Source: Fragilariopsis cylindrus CCMP1102 (lineage: Eukaryota; Bacillariophyta; Bacillariophyceae; Bacillariales; Bacillariaceae). From it: a stretch of 64,000 nt of DNA. Made by a program: the position numbers and the translations under genes. Below, in pieces: positions 1 through 9,120 of the stretch. Location: positions 124,001 to 188,000 of the forward strand of contig FMBT01000352.1 of NCBI GenBank assembly GCA_900095095.1, given 5' to 3'. Under the pieces are notes generated by a model. The model did not search any database. It was given only the letters and a program-made list of their open reading frames with translations, and had not been told where the DNA came from. How positions within the stretch are numbered: the stretch's first letter is position 1; each line of letters opens with the position of its first letter.

Positions 1-66
1 ACGATTTCTCCTACTGTTGATAATCTATCTCTCCTCCGATCTGTGCTATAGGACGCACGGATCATA

Positions 67-123
67 ATGAAAGGGAAGCAATACACATTAGACAAAATCC
101 CGTCTGTGATACACGTAAATTAA
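67..123 (+). other. Possible uORF or upstream exon fragment
   Basis: An 18-codon reading frame starts at the ATG at 67. Its TAA stop shares its last A with the ATG of the jacalin-like gene (TAATG). It could be an upstream ORF that dampens translation of the next frame, or the tail of an earlier exon. The sequence does not decide between these. Confidence 0.25.
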
Positions 124-854
124 TGAGCTCTAATTTTAAAGGTCATGGTATCACTCCGGAACTACTTATGTTGAAACGAATCAAAGCTTGTATTGGATGG
201 GCTATCCATGGAGTTGTAATGGAATTCATTGATGGTAGTACACGTGGTGGATACGATTGTCATGTCGCATCTCTGTACGATGATGAGCAAATCAGAAAAC
301 GTCAAGGTACCGAATGGATCGACGTTGCCGAGGGGGATTATGTCATTTCTGTTTCCGGTCATCATTTAGCTCGTCAATGTTTCCTGTGTCATACATTGCG
401 ATTTGAAATGGCATCCGGTCGGGTGATTGAATTCGCATCCTCACATGAACCATGGAAAGGCGGTGCATTTCAATACGAGTTACCTGAATCAGCTTTACTA
501 CAATTCGTTTCATTCCGAAATGGAAAATGTATCGGTGTGACCGCCACTGAAACGCGACTGCATCTTCCATTACGATCCACGGCACAAGTACAACAACATT
601 TACCGACTTCTCCCCATCAAGATACATTTCGTACTATCCAGCTTTGTATCCAACGGTATGAGAACAATCGAGTTCAGGCGGGAGAACGACCACTTGGACG
701 GGACATGTGGTCAAAGGTTCTATATGAATACTTGAAGGGAAGTGACTTACAAAGTTATGAAGAATCGACCCTGGGACAATTGAAAGCATGCCAACGAGAT
801 GCCTCATACAAAAAATGTTTGGGCCTGGTGGCTTTAGCATCGGCAAATAAATAA
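123..854 (+). CDS. Jacalin-like lectin domain protein
   Basis: A single-exon frame of 243 residues. Residues about 23-150 fit the jacalin-related beta-prism pattern: a Gly-rich start, an internal GG-Y strand, a middle segment like the family's 'E-x-I-x-x-V-x-G' strand (here around residues 70-80), and repeated F/L strands ending in a Gly-x-x-x-GV turn. Jacalin domains bind mannose or galactose glycans in many eukaryotes. The C-terminal third (about 165-243) has no domain I recognise. There is no signal peptide, so the protein is probably cytosolic or nuclear. The ATG at 123 is the first in frame, but an upstream exon is possible because the gene lies at the window edge. The fold call is from pattern only. 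Confidence 0.5.
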   Translation: MSSNFKGHGITPELLMLKRIKACIGWAIHGVVMEFIDGSTRGGYDCHVASLYDDEQIRKRQGTEWIDVAEGDYVISVSGHHLARQCFLCHTLRFEMASGRVIEFASSHEPWKGGAFQYELPESALLQFVSFRNGKCIGVTATETRLHLPLRSTAQVQQHLPTSPHQDTFRTIQLCIQRYENNRVQAGERPLGRDMWSKVLYEYLKGSDLQSYEESTLGQLKACQRDASYKKCLGLVALASANK

Positions 855-881
855 TAATATTATACTGTGTACTTTCTGCTC

Positions 882-946
882 GTGTGAGCAAAATATCATG
901 TTGTCAACAATAGGGCTGGTGAACTACAATTGTTTCCGTTATACAA
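882..946 (+). repeat. 65-bp dispersed repeat, copy 1
   Basis: This 65-bp block just downstream of the jacalin-like gene recurs in the same orientation at 2506-2570. The two copies differ at only three positions. It is non-coding in both places. Confidence 0.85.
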
Positions 947-1080
947 AAAGTTTGACGAATAACACTTCTTTTCAACAATCGTAATAAAGCACTACAACGG
1001 ATCGATAAACATGCGCAAAAAACTTGTTTAAAATATATATATTTTATCAATTTATGATCTATTTTTAACATGGCATCAAA

Positions 1081-2094
1081 TTATTCAACGGGAGTTGCCA
1101 TTGCAACAGGGATAACCTCATCATCGTCATGCTCTGATAATACTGTGGCAGTTGCAGTTGCAGTTGCAGTTTCGATTATGGTTGTTTCGTCCTGCGAAGT
1201 GGCTACTTCAGTAAATGAAGAGATATAGGAATCCACGTTAGTTGTAGCCGGTGCGTTATCGACATCCTCGTTGTCGTTGTTCTCTGTTATAACATTATCA
1301 TCATCAATACGAGTAGTAGAATGATTTTCTAATACAATTTCATCAACAGGAGACATAATTGATGAAGACGAGGCGAGAGATGAAGAAGAAGTTTTATTCT
1401 CATTCTCATTCTCGTCTTTCCGTATCGAATCTCTAGGCAAAATAGACGGAAAGTCCTTAGGAACACGACCTTCTTTTGCCATATGGTTTAACAGTTCACA
1501 AAGTGTTGTTCCACTCAATTTTGCATCCCCCTTTGGCGATGTCCCCTTTGTGTTCTTTACTACTATCTCCAATATTTTTTTATGAGTTTGTATGGTACGA
1601 TAATTTATATCTTCAATTTGAAATGTATTTGGATTTTTCCTTACTACCTTCAAGTTACGTGATTCAACAATACCACCCTGGTTTGTTTTCAAATTTGGAT
1701 CGATTGAACAACTATTTAATGGATCTTTCTCATCAAAACGCTTGTTTATTATGTTAGGACTTTTTAGTAAAATAAAATTTACCTCTTCAGATCCGTTCTT
1801 CTTCTGTTGACGGACAACAGCTAAAATACGATTTTCACCATTCCCTTCGATACTTTGCTTCACTTGAGCAATTGAAGAATACACAGGATCCTTGATGTTG
1901 CGACTACTACCATGTAACATATCACGCAATGGTCGAGTATAGTGGTAAGAAATTTCTCCGAGAGCAATGTATTCGAAGTTTCCTTCTGCCTTCATTGCTT
2001 GTACCTTCTTTTTATAGCCTTCCGATGCCGCAGTTTTCATTCCCGTTCCAGCGACGCTAACAGCGGCGGTACCGATTATGAGTAAACTTGCCAT
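1081..2094 (-). CDS. Unknown protein, hydrophobic N-terminus
   Basis: An uninterrupted frame of 337 residues. The first 20 residues are hydrophobic and small (Leu, Ile, Ala, Gly, Val) and could be a weak membrane anchor or signal. Residues about 40-210 look globular, with mixed charge and regular hydrophobics. Residues 220-337 are low complexity, with Ser runs, Asp/Asn stretches and an Ala-Thr dipeptide run. I do not recognise the family. The ATG at 2094 is the first in frame, followed upstream by AT-rich non-coding sequence. The gene converges on the jacalin-like gene, sharing the 226-bp interval that holds repeat copy 1. Confidence 0.6.
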   Translation of the reverse strand: MASLLIIGTAAVSVAGTGMKTAASEGYKKKVQAMKAEGNFEYIALGEISYHYTRPLRDMLHGSSRNIKDPVYSSIAQVKQSIEGNGENRILAVVRQQKKNGSEEVNFILLKSPNIINKRFDEKDPLNSCSIDPNLKTNQGGIVESRNLKVVRKNPNTFQIEDINYRTIQTHKKILEIVVKNTKGTSPKGDAKLSGTTLCELLNHMAKEGRVPKDFPSILPRDSIRKDENENENKTSSSSLASSSSIMSPVDEIVLENHSTTRIDDDNVITENNDNEDVDNAPATTNVDSYISSFTEVATSQDETTIIETATATATATVLSEHDDDEVIPVAMATPVE

Positions 2095-2905
2095 TTTTAT
2101 ATGTAATCTGTTTTATATCTTGTTTTATTCCCTACTGTAGTGTATTTTGCTTTCTTCGAGTAGTTTTTTATGTCATAATTATTACGGGCGTGAAAGCTGA
2201 ATGGTCGAAGTTTTCTTGATACGCATAAAAGCTGGTTCCCGTTTAAATGTTTATTTTTGTTTTAAATACTTCATACCGGTGTGAAGCCATGGCGTAAAAA
2301 GAAATCTTCACATCGCGCGAACTTACAAAAGAGTTCTCACAAGATGATTGAATGCATAGCGCGGACAATTGCAGCTCCGATCCCTGCAAGTCAATTCTTA
2401 CCGGTCTTACTACACTCCGTATTCAGTAGTAAGATATTGGGTTATAAGATATTGAGATACTCAAACCTGGAACTGACGACTTTGACATCATCCAGTCGAG
2501 GGATTGTGTGAGCAAAACATCATGTTGTCAACAATATGGCTGGTGAACTACAACTGTTTCCGTTATACAAGTTTTATCAACAACATCAACAATGCAATGC
2601 ATATAGACTAGTGGGTCGCGCTTAGTACTATGATCGACCGGCTCACGCCAATAATCGTATCATAATATGTACAAGAGTGTGCAACTCTACCGTAGTAGCA
2701 ACCATACGTAATTTTAAATTTTTCGTTAACCAATCAAATTCCTTAACTGTGAGGAGGTTTTCCTGTACAATTGAAAACCCGCACCCCTCGTGACACTCTC
2801 CGTTCATCGAAATCACGATGATAAAAGCCGTAACAGGTACTAAGTATTGTATAAATGTAGATACAAATATAAATAATAGCAAACAAAAGCAATAACATAA
2901 CGATC
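2095..2905. other. Intergenic stretch with repeat copy and MYND-gene-like fragment
   Basis: This is the 811-bp divergent interval between the unknown protein (-) and the MYND protein (+). It holds the second copy of the 65-bp repeat (2506-2570). Just before it, at about 2472-2505, there is a short stretch resembling the MYND gene around 3899-3938, including a 17-base match reading actgacgactttgacat. An ATG-less frame at 2281-2511 covers this fragment and is not a convincing gene. Confidence 0.5.
2506..2570 (+). repeat. 65-bp dispersed repeat, copy 2
   Basis: Same orientation as the copy at 882-946, 62 of 65 bases identical by eye. The second copy sits directly after a fragment resembling coding sequence of the neighbouring MYND gene. 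That suggests a local duplication or a small insertion carried both. Confidence 0.85.
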
Positions 2906-4576
2906 ATGACATTCAAGAGAGGAGAGAAGTGCGTCATTACAAGACTCGAGAAACGAACAGATCTCAATGGTGCGGTAGTCACATTATGTAGATGGAACAA
3001 GAATCTCCGCCGTTGGGAGGCTCGATGTTGCGTCGGCAATAAAGGAGATAAGGGAGAAATGGTATGCATTCGGCCGGGAAATTTGGAAAAGATAGAGCAA
3101 AACGAGCGAGAAGCTACAGACAATGTGTTACATCCATGTATTGGCGATACATTGAATCTCGCCGTTCGAGGTGGTTTAGATGGGTTGCCCTTTGATGAAA
3201 TTCACCAAGCGGGGAGTGGTCAGATCTCACTTATAGTTTTTCAAACTGTTGCAAAGATTGCTATAGAATTATATGGAGACGCGTCATCTGGCTTGGTACT
3301 GGCTTTGTTGTTTGATTTCATTGGCAAAGACAACGATTCTTACTTGATCCAGCATGCATTAAAGGCTCTAGTTTGTGATACCTTCAATTCCTTCAATATG
3401 GGTATCATCTTGCCAATTCAGGATTTTTCGAGGATGGAAACAACATCTGATTATGGGAATTTGATGTACAGTCTAAGGAAGGGAACACTGGCATTTATTG
3501 AGGAGCGCCAAATGTTGCTCAAAATGACAATTTCCAGTATGAAAGGATCAAAGATGAAGAGCAATCGAAATGAAGCTTCCACGATATTCCAGATGGTTAA
3601 TTGTGGGATGGATGACAATAAGTCAATCCAATGTTCAAAGCTTGAAAAAGAACTTTTACATAGTTCCATGGGAGGTGAGGTTAAAATATTCGACCCATCA
3701 GGTAATGTAAAGAAGATAGAGTTCAGTGGGCTTATGCATCATGCTTACACGCATTGGTTAGTCAAAAATGTCTGTTCGAGTTTATCTCCATTAGATGCTA
3801 GGAAAGGATCACTGGGAAAATGGCATCGGCTTTTGAGCTGGGAAAAACAACTCACAAAAGCCATCGAAGCTTCTTCCGTTCGTCTTACACTTGATGTTAC
3901 TGACGACTTTGACATGATCCATTGGGTCGAGGGATTGATTTCGGCTGACATCTCTACATTGATTGACGCGCCCGGTGTAGACACGGATCGTCGTATCTTA
4001 CGCTTGGCCTTCTTTGCCGAGCTCTTGTTAGAATATTTGACCGTGGATTATTTGACCGCATCATCAGACGAAAAAGGTGTCGAATCGGAAGGAACCGACA
4101 GTGGCACAGATAGTAGCATGACCACACTGACATGTGATCAGAATGAGAAAATCCAACAGGCTCCTATGAAAAAGGGGGCAAATGTTACCATTGTTGGACT
4201 GGAAGGAAAAGAGCATGCACTGGTGATGAATGGAATGGAAGGGCAGATAGTAGAGATTATTGATACCGAACAATACAGCATTCTATTCACCAATCTAACT
4301 TCACCTCAAGTCATCCATACCTCGAACTTAACACGAGCTGCAAGAGTGCCACGGGAACTTCACAAGTGCCTCTGTGGCCAGAACGGAGATTATTTTTGTA
4401 ATCGCTGTAACATGATGTGGTATTGCAGTGCAAAGTGTCAGTCAGATGACTATGCTCGACACAAGACTGCATGCAAAGCAATGGTTTCAAAATTTGGGTT
4501 ACTTTCGTTGGGAACAAAAGATTTAAAAAAAAATAGATCTGAACAAGAAGAAGGCAACAATGATGAAGAAATCTGA
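2906..4576 (+). CDS. MYND zinc-finger protein
   Basis: An intact 556-residue frame. The MYND finger lies near the C-terminus (about 488-523), with the expected Zn ligands: C-x-C, C-x2-C, a WYCS-x2-C segment, then H-x3-C. MYND fingers bind short Pro-rich or charged peptides and often act as docking modules. Residues about 5-62 and 425-478 look like two diverged copies of a small beta-rich module with G-x-x-V/I-x-L spacing and an 'R-P-x-N-L-E' or 'H-x-S-N-L' ending. Such modules accompany MYND fingers in several algal proteins. The middle 350 residues are helical and unrecognised. There is no SET domain, so a methyltransferase role is not supported. Location is probably cytosol or nucleus. Confidence 0.85.
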   Translation: MTFKRGEKCVITRLEKRTDLNGAVVTLCRWNKNLRRWEARCCVGNKGDKGEMVCIRPGNLEKIEQNEREATDNVLHPCIGDTLNLAVRGGLDGLPFDEIHQAGSGQISLIVFQTVAKIAIELYGDASSGLVLALLFDFIGKDNDSYLIQHALKALVCDTFNSFNMGIILPIQDFSRMETTSDYGNLMYSLRKGTLAFIEERQMLLKMTISSMKGSKMKSNRNEASTIFQMVNCGMDDNKSIQCSKLEKELLHSSMGGEVKIFDPSGNVKKIEFSGLMHHAYTHWLVKNVCSSLSPLDARKGSLGKWHRLLSWEKQLTKAIEASSVRLTLDVTDDFDMIHWVEGLISADISTLIDAPGVDTDRRILRLAFFAELLLEYLTVDYLTASSDEKGVESEGTDSGTDSSMTTLTCDQNEKIQQAPMKKGANVTIVGLEGKEHALVMNGMEGQIVEIIDTEQYSILFTNLTSPQVIHTSNLTRAARVPRELHKCLCGQNGDYFCNRCNMMWYCSAKCQSDDYARHKTACKAMVSKFGLLSLGTKDLKKNRSEQEEGNNDEEI

Positions 4577-4862
4577 ATCCTGTTCAAATGTGTAATAGAG
4601 TCTATTTTTCTTCTTGCATCTATAATACCTTCTTATTATGTATTGGGAGGTCGCAAAACTGAAGATGAAATTCGGCTCGTGCCTGGTCAGTCGTAATAGA
4701 TCGAATTTGTAGCTTAAAATACTATCACGGTCTACGGCATATATTTTCTGTATTTTAATATCTTTGGGGTAGATTTATTTTTATTTCTATACATCATTGC
4801 ATAATGAATATTCCCCTATATCAGCAGTATCAACATCAATAGTAGTACGTGTACTACCATCA

Positions 4863-6662
4863 CTAGTTAGTGGTAGCACGTGTAGCAGTTTTATCATTTA
4901 CACGATCTTCGGGTACGTGACAAAATTTCGAACTTAAACGTTCTTCGATATCATGAAAATCAACTTTACTTGTATCGGTACTTAATATTGGAACGACTAC
5001 TGGTGCTGGCATATTTTTACCTAATGGTAATATATCAGGTGTGATACCTTTCCCTTGAATTTCAGACCCATTCGGTGTGACGTATCGAGCAACAGTCACC
5101 ACCAATCCTGCACCATTCTTTAATCCGTACACAGCTTGGATTAGACCTTTCCCAAAACTTTGCTCACCCATGGTAACAGCACGACAATTATCATGTAATG
5201 ATCCTGCTAAGACCTCTGATGCGGATGCTGATCCACCATCTAACCAAATAACTAATGGTACGTCTGGTGCAATGACCAACTCTTGTAACTTCTGTGTCCG
5301 AAATGGTAATTCAATTTGATTCGAATCCACCACATACGTCGCCACACGATCACGTAAAAATAAACTGGATATCTCCACTGCTGATTGGAAGGCACCACCC
5401 CCATTGCCACGTAAATCCATGACGTAGGCAGTCGCACCTTGTTTTTTCAATTCTAACATTGCATTTTTCAAGGAGGAATTTACTAGTGTATTAAATTCCG
5501 AAACTCTTAAATATCCCACTATTGTCCCATCGGAACGTTTTTCTGTAATTTTATATTGTACAGGATCCTTAACTTCCATTGTTTGTCGATTCATTGTGAC
5601 ATCAAATTTACTACTAGTAGTATCATCACCACTACCACTACCAGGTCGCAGAATTGAAAATGTGATAGTTTTAGCATTAGAATTTTCAGATATTTGATCA
5701 ATGATATCAAATGCAGTATTACCACGTGTGGGTATATTATTTACAGCTGTCACATAATCACCAACTTGTAATCCAGCTAAATCGCCTGCAGATTTTGAGA
5801 TTGGTGGTGCACCCACAATTATATCCTTGTTGGAATTGGGCATTAATGTTACACCCACACCAATTAAATCATATTTTTGTATGGCAGCATATTGATCAAT
5901 ATCTAATACTCTGGTATATTTATCATTCAATGAACCCACCATCTCATAAATAAGTTTCATACTTTTTTCATTCTCAAAGTTAGATTTTTCAGCTTTTCCA
6001 AGTACATCCCTTCGTACATCCTTCCAATTAAGGTTATTAAAGGAACGATCAATATAGTACTTATCAATTAAATTCCATACTTCTTCCACGACGGATGTAT
6101 CTCGTTGTTGTTTTATAAGTTCATCTGCTGACGATACCTCTTGAAGAAGTAAACTTTGTTGTTTTGGCGTCGTACCGCCGCCGCCGTCAGAAGAAGCTGT
6201 TGTTGTTGTCGTCGTTGTAATGGTATCGGTGGTGGCGGCAAAGGCTGGTGATGTTGGAGTTGTCATTAGCATCATTGTACCAAAAGAAAAGAAAATTGCA
6301 GATGCCGTTGCAAATGTAGCGGCCTGATGTGTGATTTTATCTATCAGTGATAATGATTTTTCGCCATCGTTGTCGTTGTTGTCGTTTGGTAATACCAGTA
6401 ATAGCGTATTTGTGTTGCGACTGTGACGACGATGATCACGAGAAAATTGTAATAGCGACGACGATGATGATGATGATGATGATAATGATGATGTCAAAGT
6501 TGTTGTTGTTTTTGTTGTTGTTGTCGGTGGCGATATCTTGGGTTGAAATGACAAACAAACTTTGGGAAGCAAACACAACAATAACAACAACACTGCAGCT
6601 AATGCTACCGTCAGTGTAGTAGCAGCACGACCCTTTTTCATCATCTTTAGTCGTCTATTCAT
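4863..6662 (-). CDS. Plastid lumen C-terminal processing protease (S41A)
   Basis: An intact 599-residue protease. Residues about 14-38 form a signal peptide ending in Ser before Phe, the heterokont plastid entry signature. A second hydrophobic segment (about 115-141) ending in Ala-Phe-Ala fits transfer into the thylakoid lumen. A PDZ domain follows at about 265-345. The S41 core carries a LRGNGGG segment near 417-423. The Ser/Lys dyad fits family spacing: Ser about 480 in G-S-A-S-A-S-E and Lys about 505 in F-G-K-G, 25 residues apart as in plant and bacterial CtpA. The known role of this family is to trim the C-terminus of the photosystem II D1 precursor. Its start is divergent from the IPMDH gene, with 412 bp between them. 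The N-terminal Thr/Ser/Asn runs are linkers. Confidence 0.93.
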   Translation of the reverse strand: MNRRLKMMKKGRAATTLTVALAAVLLLLLCLLPKVCLSFQPKISPPTTTTKTTTTLTSSLSSSSSSSSSLLQFSRDHRRHSRNTNTLLLVLPNDNNDNDGEKSLSLIDKITHQAATFATASAIFFSFGTMMLMTTPTSPAFAATTDTITTTTTTTASSDGGGGTTPKQQSLLLQEVSSADELIKQQRDTSVVEEVWNLIDKYYIDRSFNNLNWKDVRRDVLGKAEKSNFENEKSMKLIYEMVGSLNDKYTRVLDIDQYAAIQKYDLIGVGVTLMPNSNKDIIVGAPPISKSAGDLAGLQVGDYVTAVNNIPTRGNTAFDIIDQISENSNAKTITFSILRPGSGSGDDTTSSKFDVTMNRQTMEVKDPVQYKITEKRSDGTIVGYLRVSEFNTLVNSSLKNAMLELKKQGATAYVMDLRGNGGGAFQSAVEISSLFLRDRVATYVVDSNQIELPFRTQKLQELVIAPDVPLVIWLDGGSASASEVLAGSLHDNCRAVTMGEQSFGKGLIQAVYGLKNGAGLVVTVARYVTPNGSEIQGKGITPDILPLGKNMPAPVVVPILSTDTSKVDFHDIEERLSSKFCHVPEDRVNDKTATRATTN

Positions 6663-7074
6663 ACCGGTAGTGTAGTACTTTATTTCCAGCCAGAATAGCT
6701 ACGGTAAGTTGTGGTTTCTATTCTTTTGCACATCAGCATTCCGATCAAAGCAGCAGATCATTTGAAATTTTCGAATTTTTCGGTTCAACATGCATCATGT
6801 GAGTTCTGCCTTTGCGACGTCCGTTTTGACACGACAATTATTTTTAGGTTGCTTCCACGTGGTAGGCTATAATTTTTTGAATTTTCGGACACAAAATTTC
6901 ATGTCCCCCATGCATCACAGACATCATCACCCATTCCATATATCGTCGAACAGATGTAGAATTTTGTGTGTTTTCCGAGGATATTAGATCGGAACACAAC
7001 CGTACGAAAGACAATCATAATATATAAATCAATTCATCACGAGCAACATACACCAAACAAATATATCAGCAAAG
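6663..7074. promoter_or_regulatory. Bidirectional promoter interval, two plastid genes
   Basis: This 412-bp interval separates the start codons of the CtpA-type protease (-) and the plastid IPMDH (+), so it must carry both promoters. A small frame at 6790-6987 has no support. No TATA-type element stands out. Confidence 0.45.
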
Positions 7075-8609
7075 ATGGTTCGATTTGCATTCGGAGCAAT
7101 AACTCTATTCTTGGCAGGTGCTGCTAATGCCTTTTCATCACAGACTCTATCTCGTAGTACTACTCCTTCTGCTTTGAATGCTGTCTCCAAAAAAGATTCC
7201 TATTCAATTACATTATTACCAGGGGATGGTATTGGACCAGAAATTACTGCCGCTACTAAAGTTGCATTAACAGCATTATGTGAAAAATCTGGTTTTACCT
7301 TAGAATTAAAAGAAGCATTAATTGGTGGTGCCGCAATTGATGCTGTTAATGATCCATTTCCAGAGGAAAGTTTACAACAATGCTTGTCCAGTGATTCTGT
7401 CTTATTAGCCTGTATTGGTGGATATAAATGGGATAATAATCCACGTGAATTACGTCCCGAATCGGGATTATTGAAAATGAGAAAAGAAATGGGTTTGTTT
7501 GCTAATTTACGTCCCGCAAAAGTATTACCACAATTAATGGATGCCTCGACCTTAAAAAGAGAAATCATTGAAGGTGTCGATATTATGTGTGTCCGGGAAT
7601 TAACGGGTGATGTTTATTTTGGTACACCCAAAGGAATTGATGTCATTGATGGTAAGTTTGTTTTTATCTATTTCTTTATTTCATTCTTTGTTTTATTTCT
7701 CATCCCAAGATTCTTAATATTTTTTTCCGGCATTTTCAAATTACACTTTTCTCATCCCCATTATACTTTTCTTAACTTGTCGTCATTTTTTTACTTTAAA
7801 TGTTTTTCCATTTTATGTTGATTCATTCATTTGATTCTTTCATCGTTTTTGTCTTCTTTTTGTTTCTGTCGTTATTGTTATCGTTATCTTCTATAAAAAA
7901 TTAAACACATCATATTCAACTCCCATCCCACACAATAACCCACAAACCCCAATTAAATATAGGTCAACGTGTTGGATACAATAATATGATTTATAGTGAA
8001 ATGGAAATTGATCGTATCGCTCGTGTGGCTGGTGATATTGCAGCGAAACGTGGTGGAAAACTATGTTCGATTGATAAAGCGAATGTCTTAGATGTCAGTC
8101 AATTATGGAGAGAGGTGGTCACAGATGTCATCACCAAGGACTTTCCTTCGGTGGAACTGAGTCATATGTATGTGGATAATTGTGCCATGCAATTGATCCG
8201 ATATCCAAAACAATTCGATGTGATCGTGTGTGGTAATATCTTTGGTGATATCTTAAGTGATGAGGCATCGATGTTAGTTGGCTCCTTGGGTATGCTCCCC
8301 TCCGCATCAATTGGTGAATCAGGACCGGGTGTCTTTGAACCCTGTCATGGATCGGCACCGGACATTGCTGGAGATGATAAAGCTAATCCATTGGCCATGA
8401 TTTTAAGTGCCGCCATGATGTTGAAATATGATTTAGACCGTCCCGAGGAAGCAAAGATGTTAGAGGATGCCGTGGAGGCTGTGTTAGATAAAGGATTTAG
8501 AACACCGGATATCAAAATTGAGGATGATGGATGTCAATTGGTGGGATGTGTTGCAATGGGTGAAGCTGTTGCGGAAGTTATCACTGCGATGGAACTTATT
8601 GCCGTATAA
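7075..8609 (+). CDS. 3-isopropylmalate dehydrogenase, plastid-targeted
   Basis: Two exons, 7075-7651 and 7963-8609, separated by a 311-bp GT-AG intron (7652-7962). They give 407 residues. The enzyme oxidises and decarboxylates 3-isopropylmalate with NAD+ in leucine synthesis. The leader (residues 1-20) is a signal peptide ending in Asn-Ala before Phe, so plastid import is likely. The nucleotide-binding G-D-G-I-G-P-E-I motif lies at about 43-50. The signature [12 protein letters not shown] and the downstream E-P[10 protein letters not shown] segment are intact. The splice join restores the conserved 'GxRxGxNxMxYSExEI-RIAR' block of the family. Length is normal for a plastid IPMDH. Confidence 0.95.
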
Positions 8610-9120
8610 ATTTAATTTAATATAATATAATATAATATAATATAATATAGTATACAGTCGTTGTATTAAATTAATTGTGGGTTGTTTTATTTCATTTTAT
8701 TAAGTACGTTCTAGGATTATTTATTGGATATCTGCTACTATGCTTCTTTCATATCGATCGCTGCCAGCCATATAATTGACTCTTGCATATTTCCCCTATA
8801 AAACAATGCGGATGTAGCCACTATGTACTGTTGGTGACAGCATTGCATAGAAAGCTGCAATAATATTAAAATAAAAACGTTATGCCGTGGAAAGATAAAT
8901 TCATGTAGTAATTTACAGTTAACTTAAATATATAATCTAACACAAATGTATTGGAATGAAATTTCAGTCCGGAATGTACGGATATGTACATGAAAGCATG
9001 ATCGAGGTCATAATAAGATAGTCATGCTCACTATATAACTTGACCTACTTCTTACTTTTTCCTTCGTTCTTTTAAACAGATTTGCATACGATGATTTAGG
9101 GAAAAACCAAATCAAGGTCG
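8610..9120. other. Convergent intergenic region with TATAA satellite
   Basis: This is the shared 3' region of IPMDH (+) and the histidine kinase (-). A (TATAA)n microsatellite occupies about 8617-8650. I see no gene here. Confidence 0.6.

Noticed and set aside
2281-2511. 76-residue frame upstream of the MYND gene
   Set aside because: It begins without ATG and overlaps a repeat and a gene fragment. It is not a gene.
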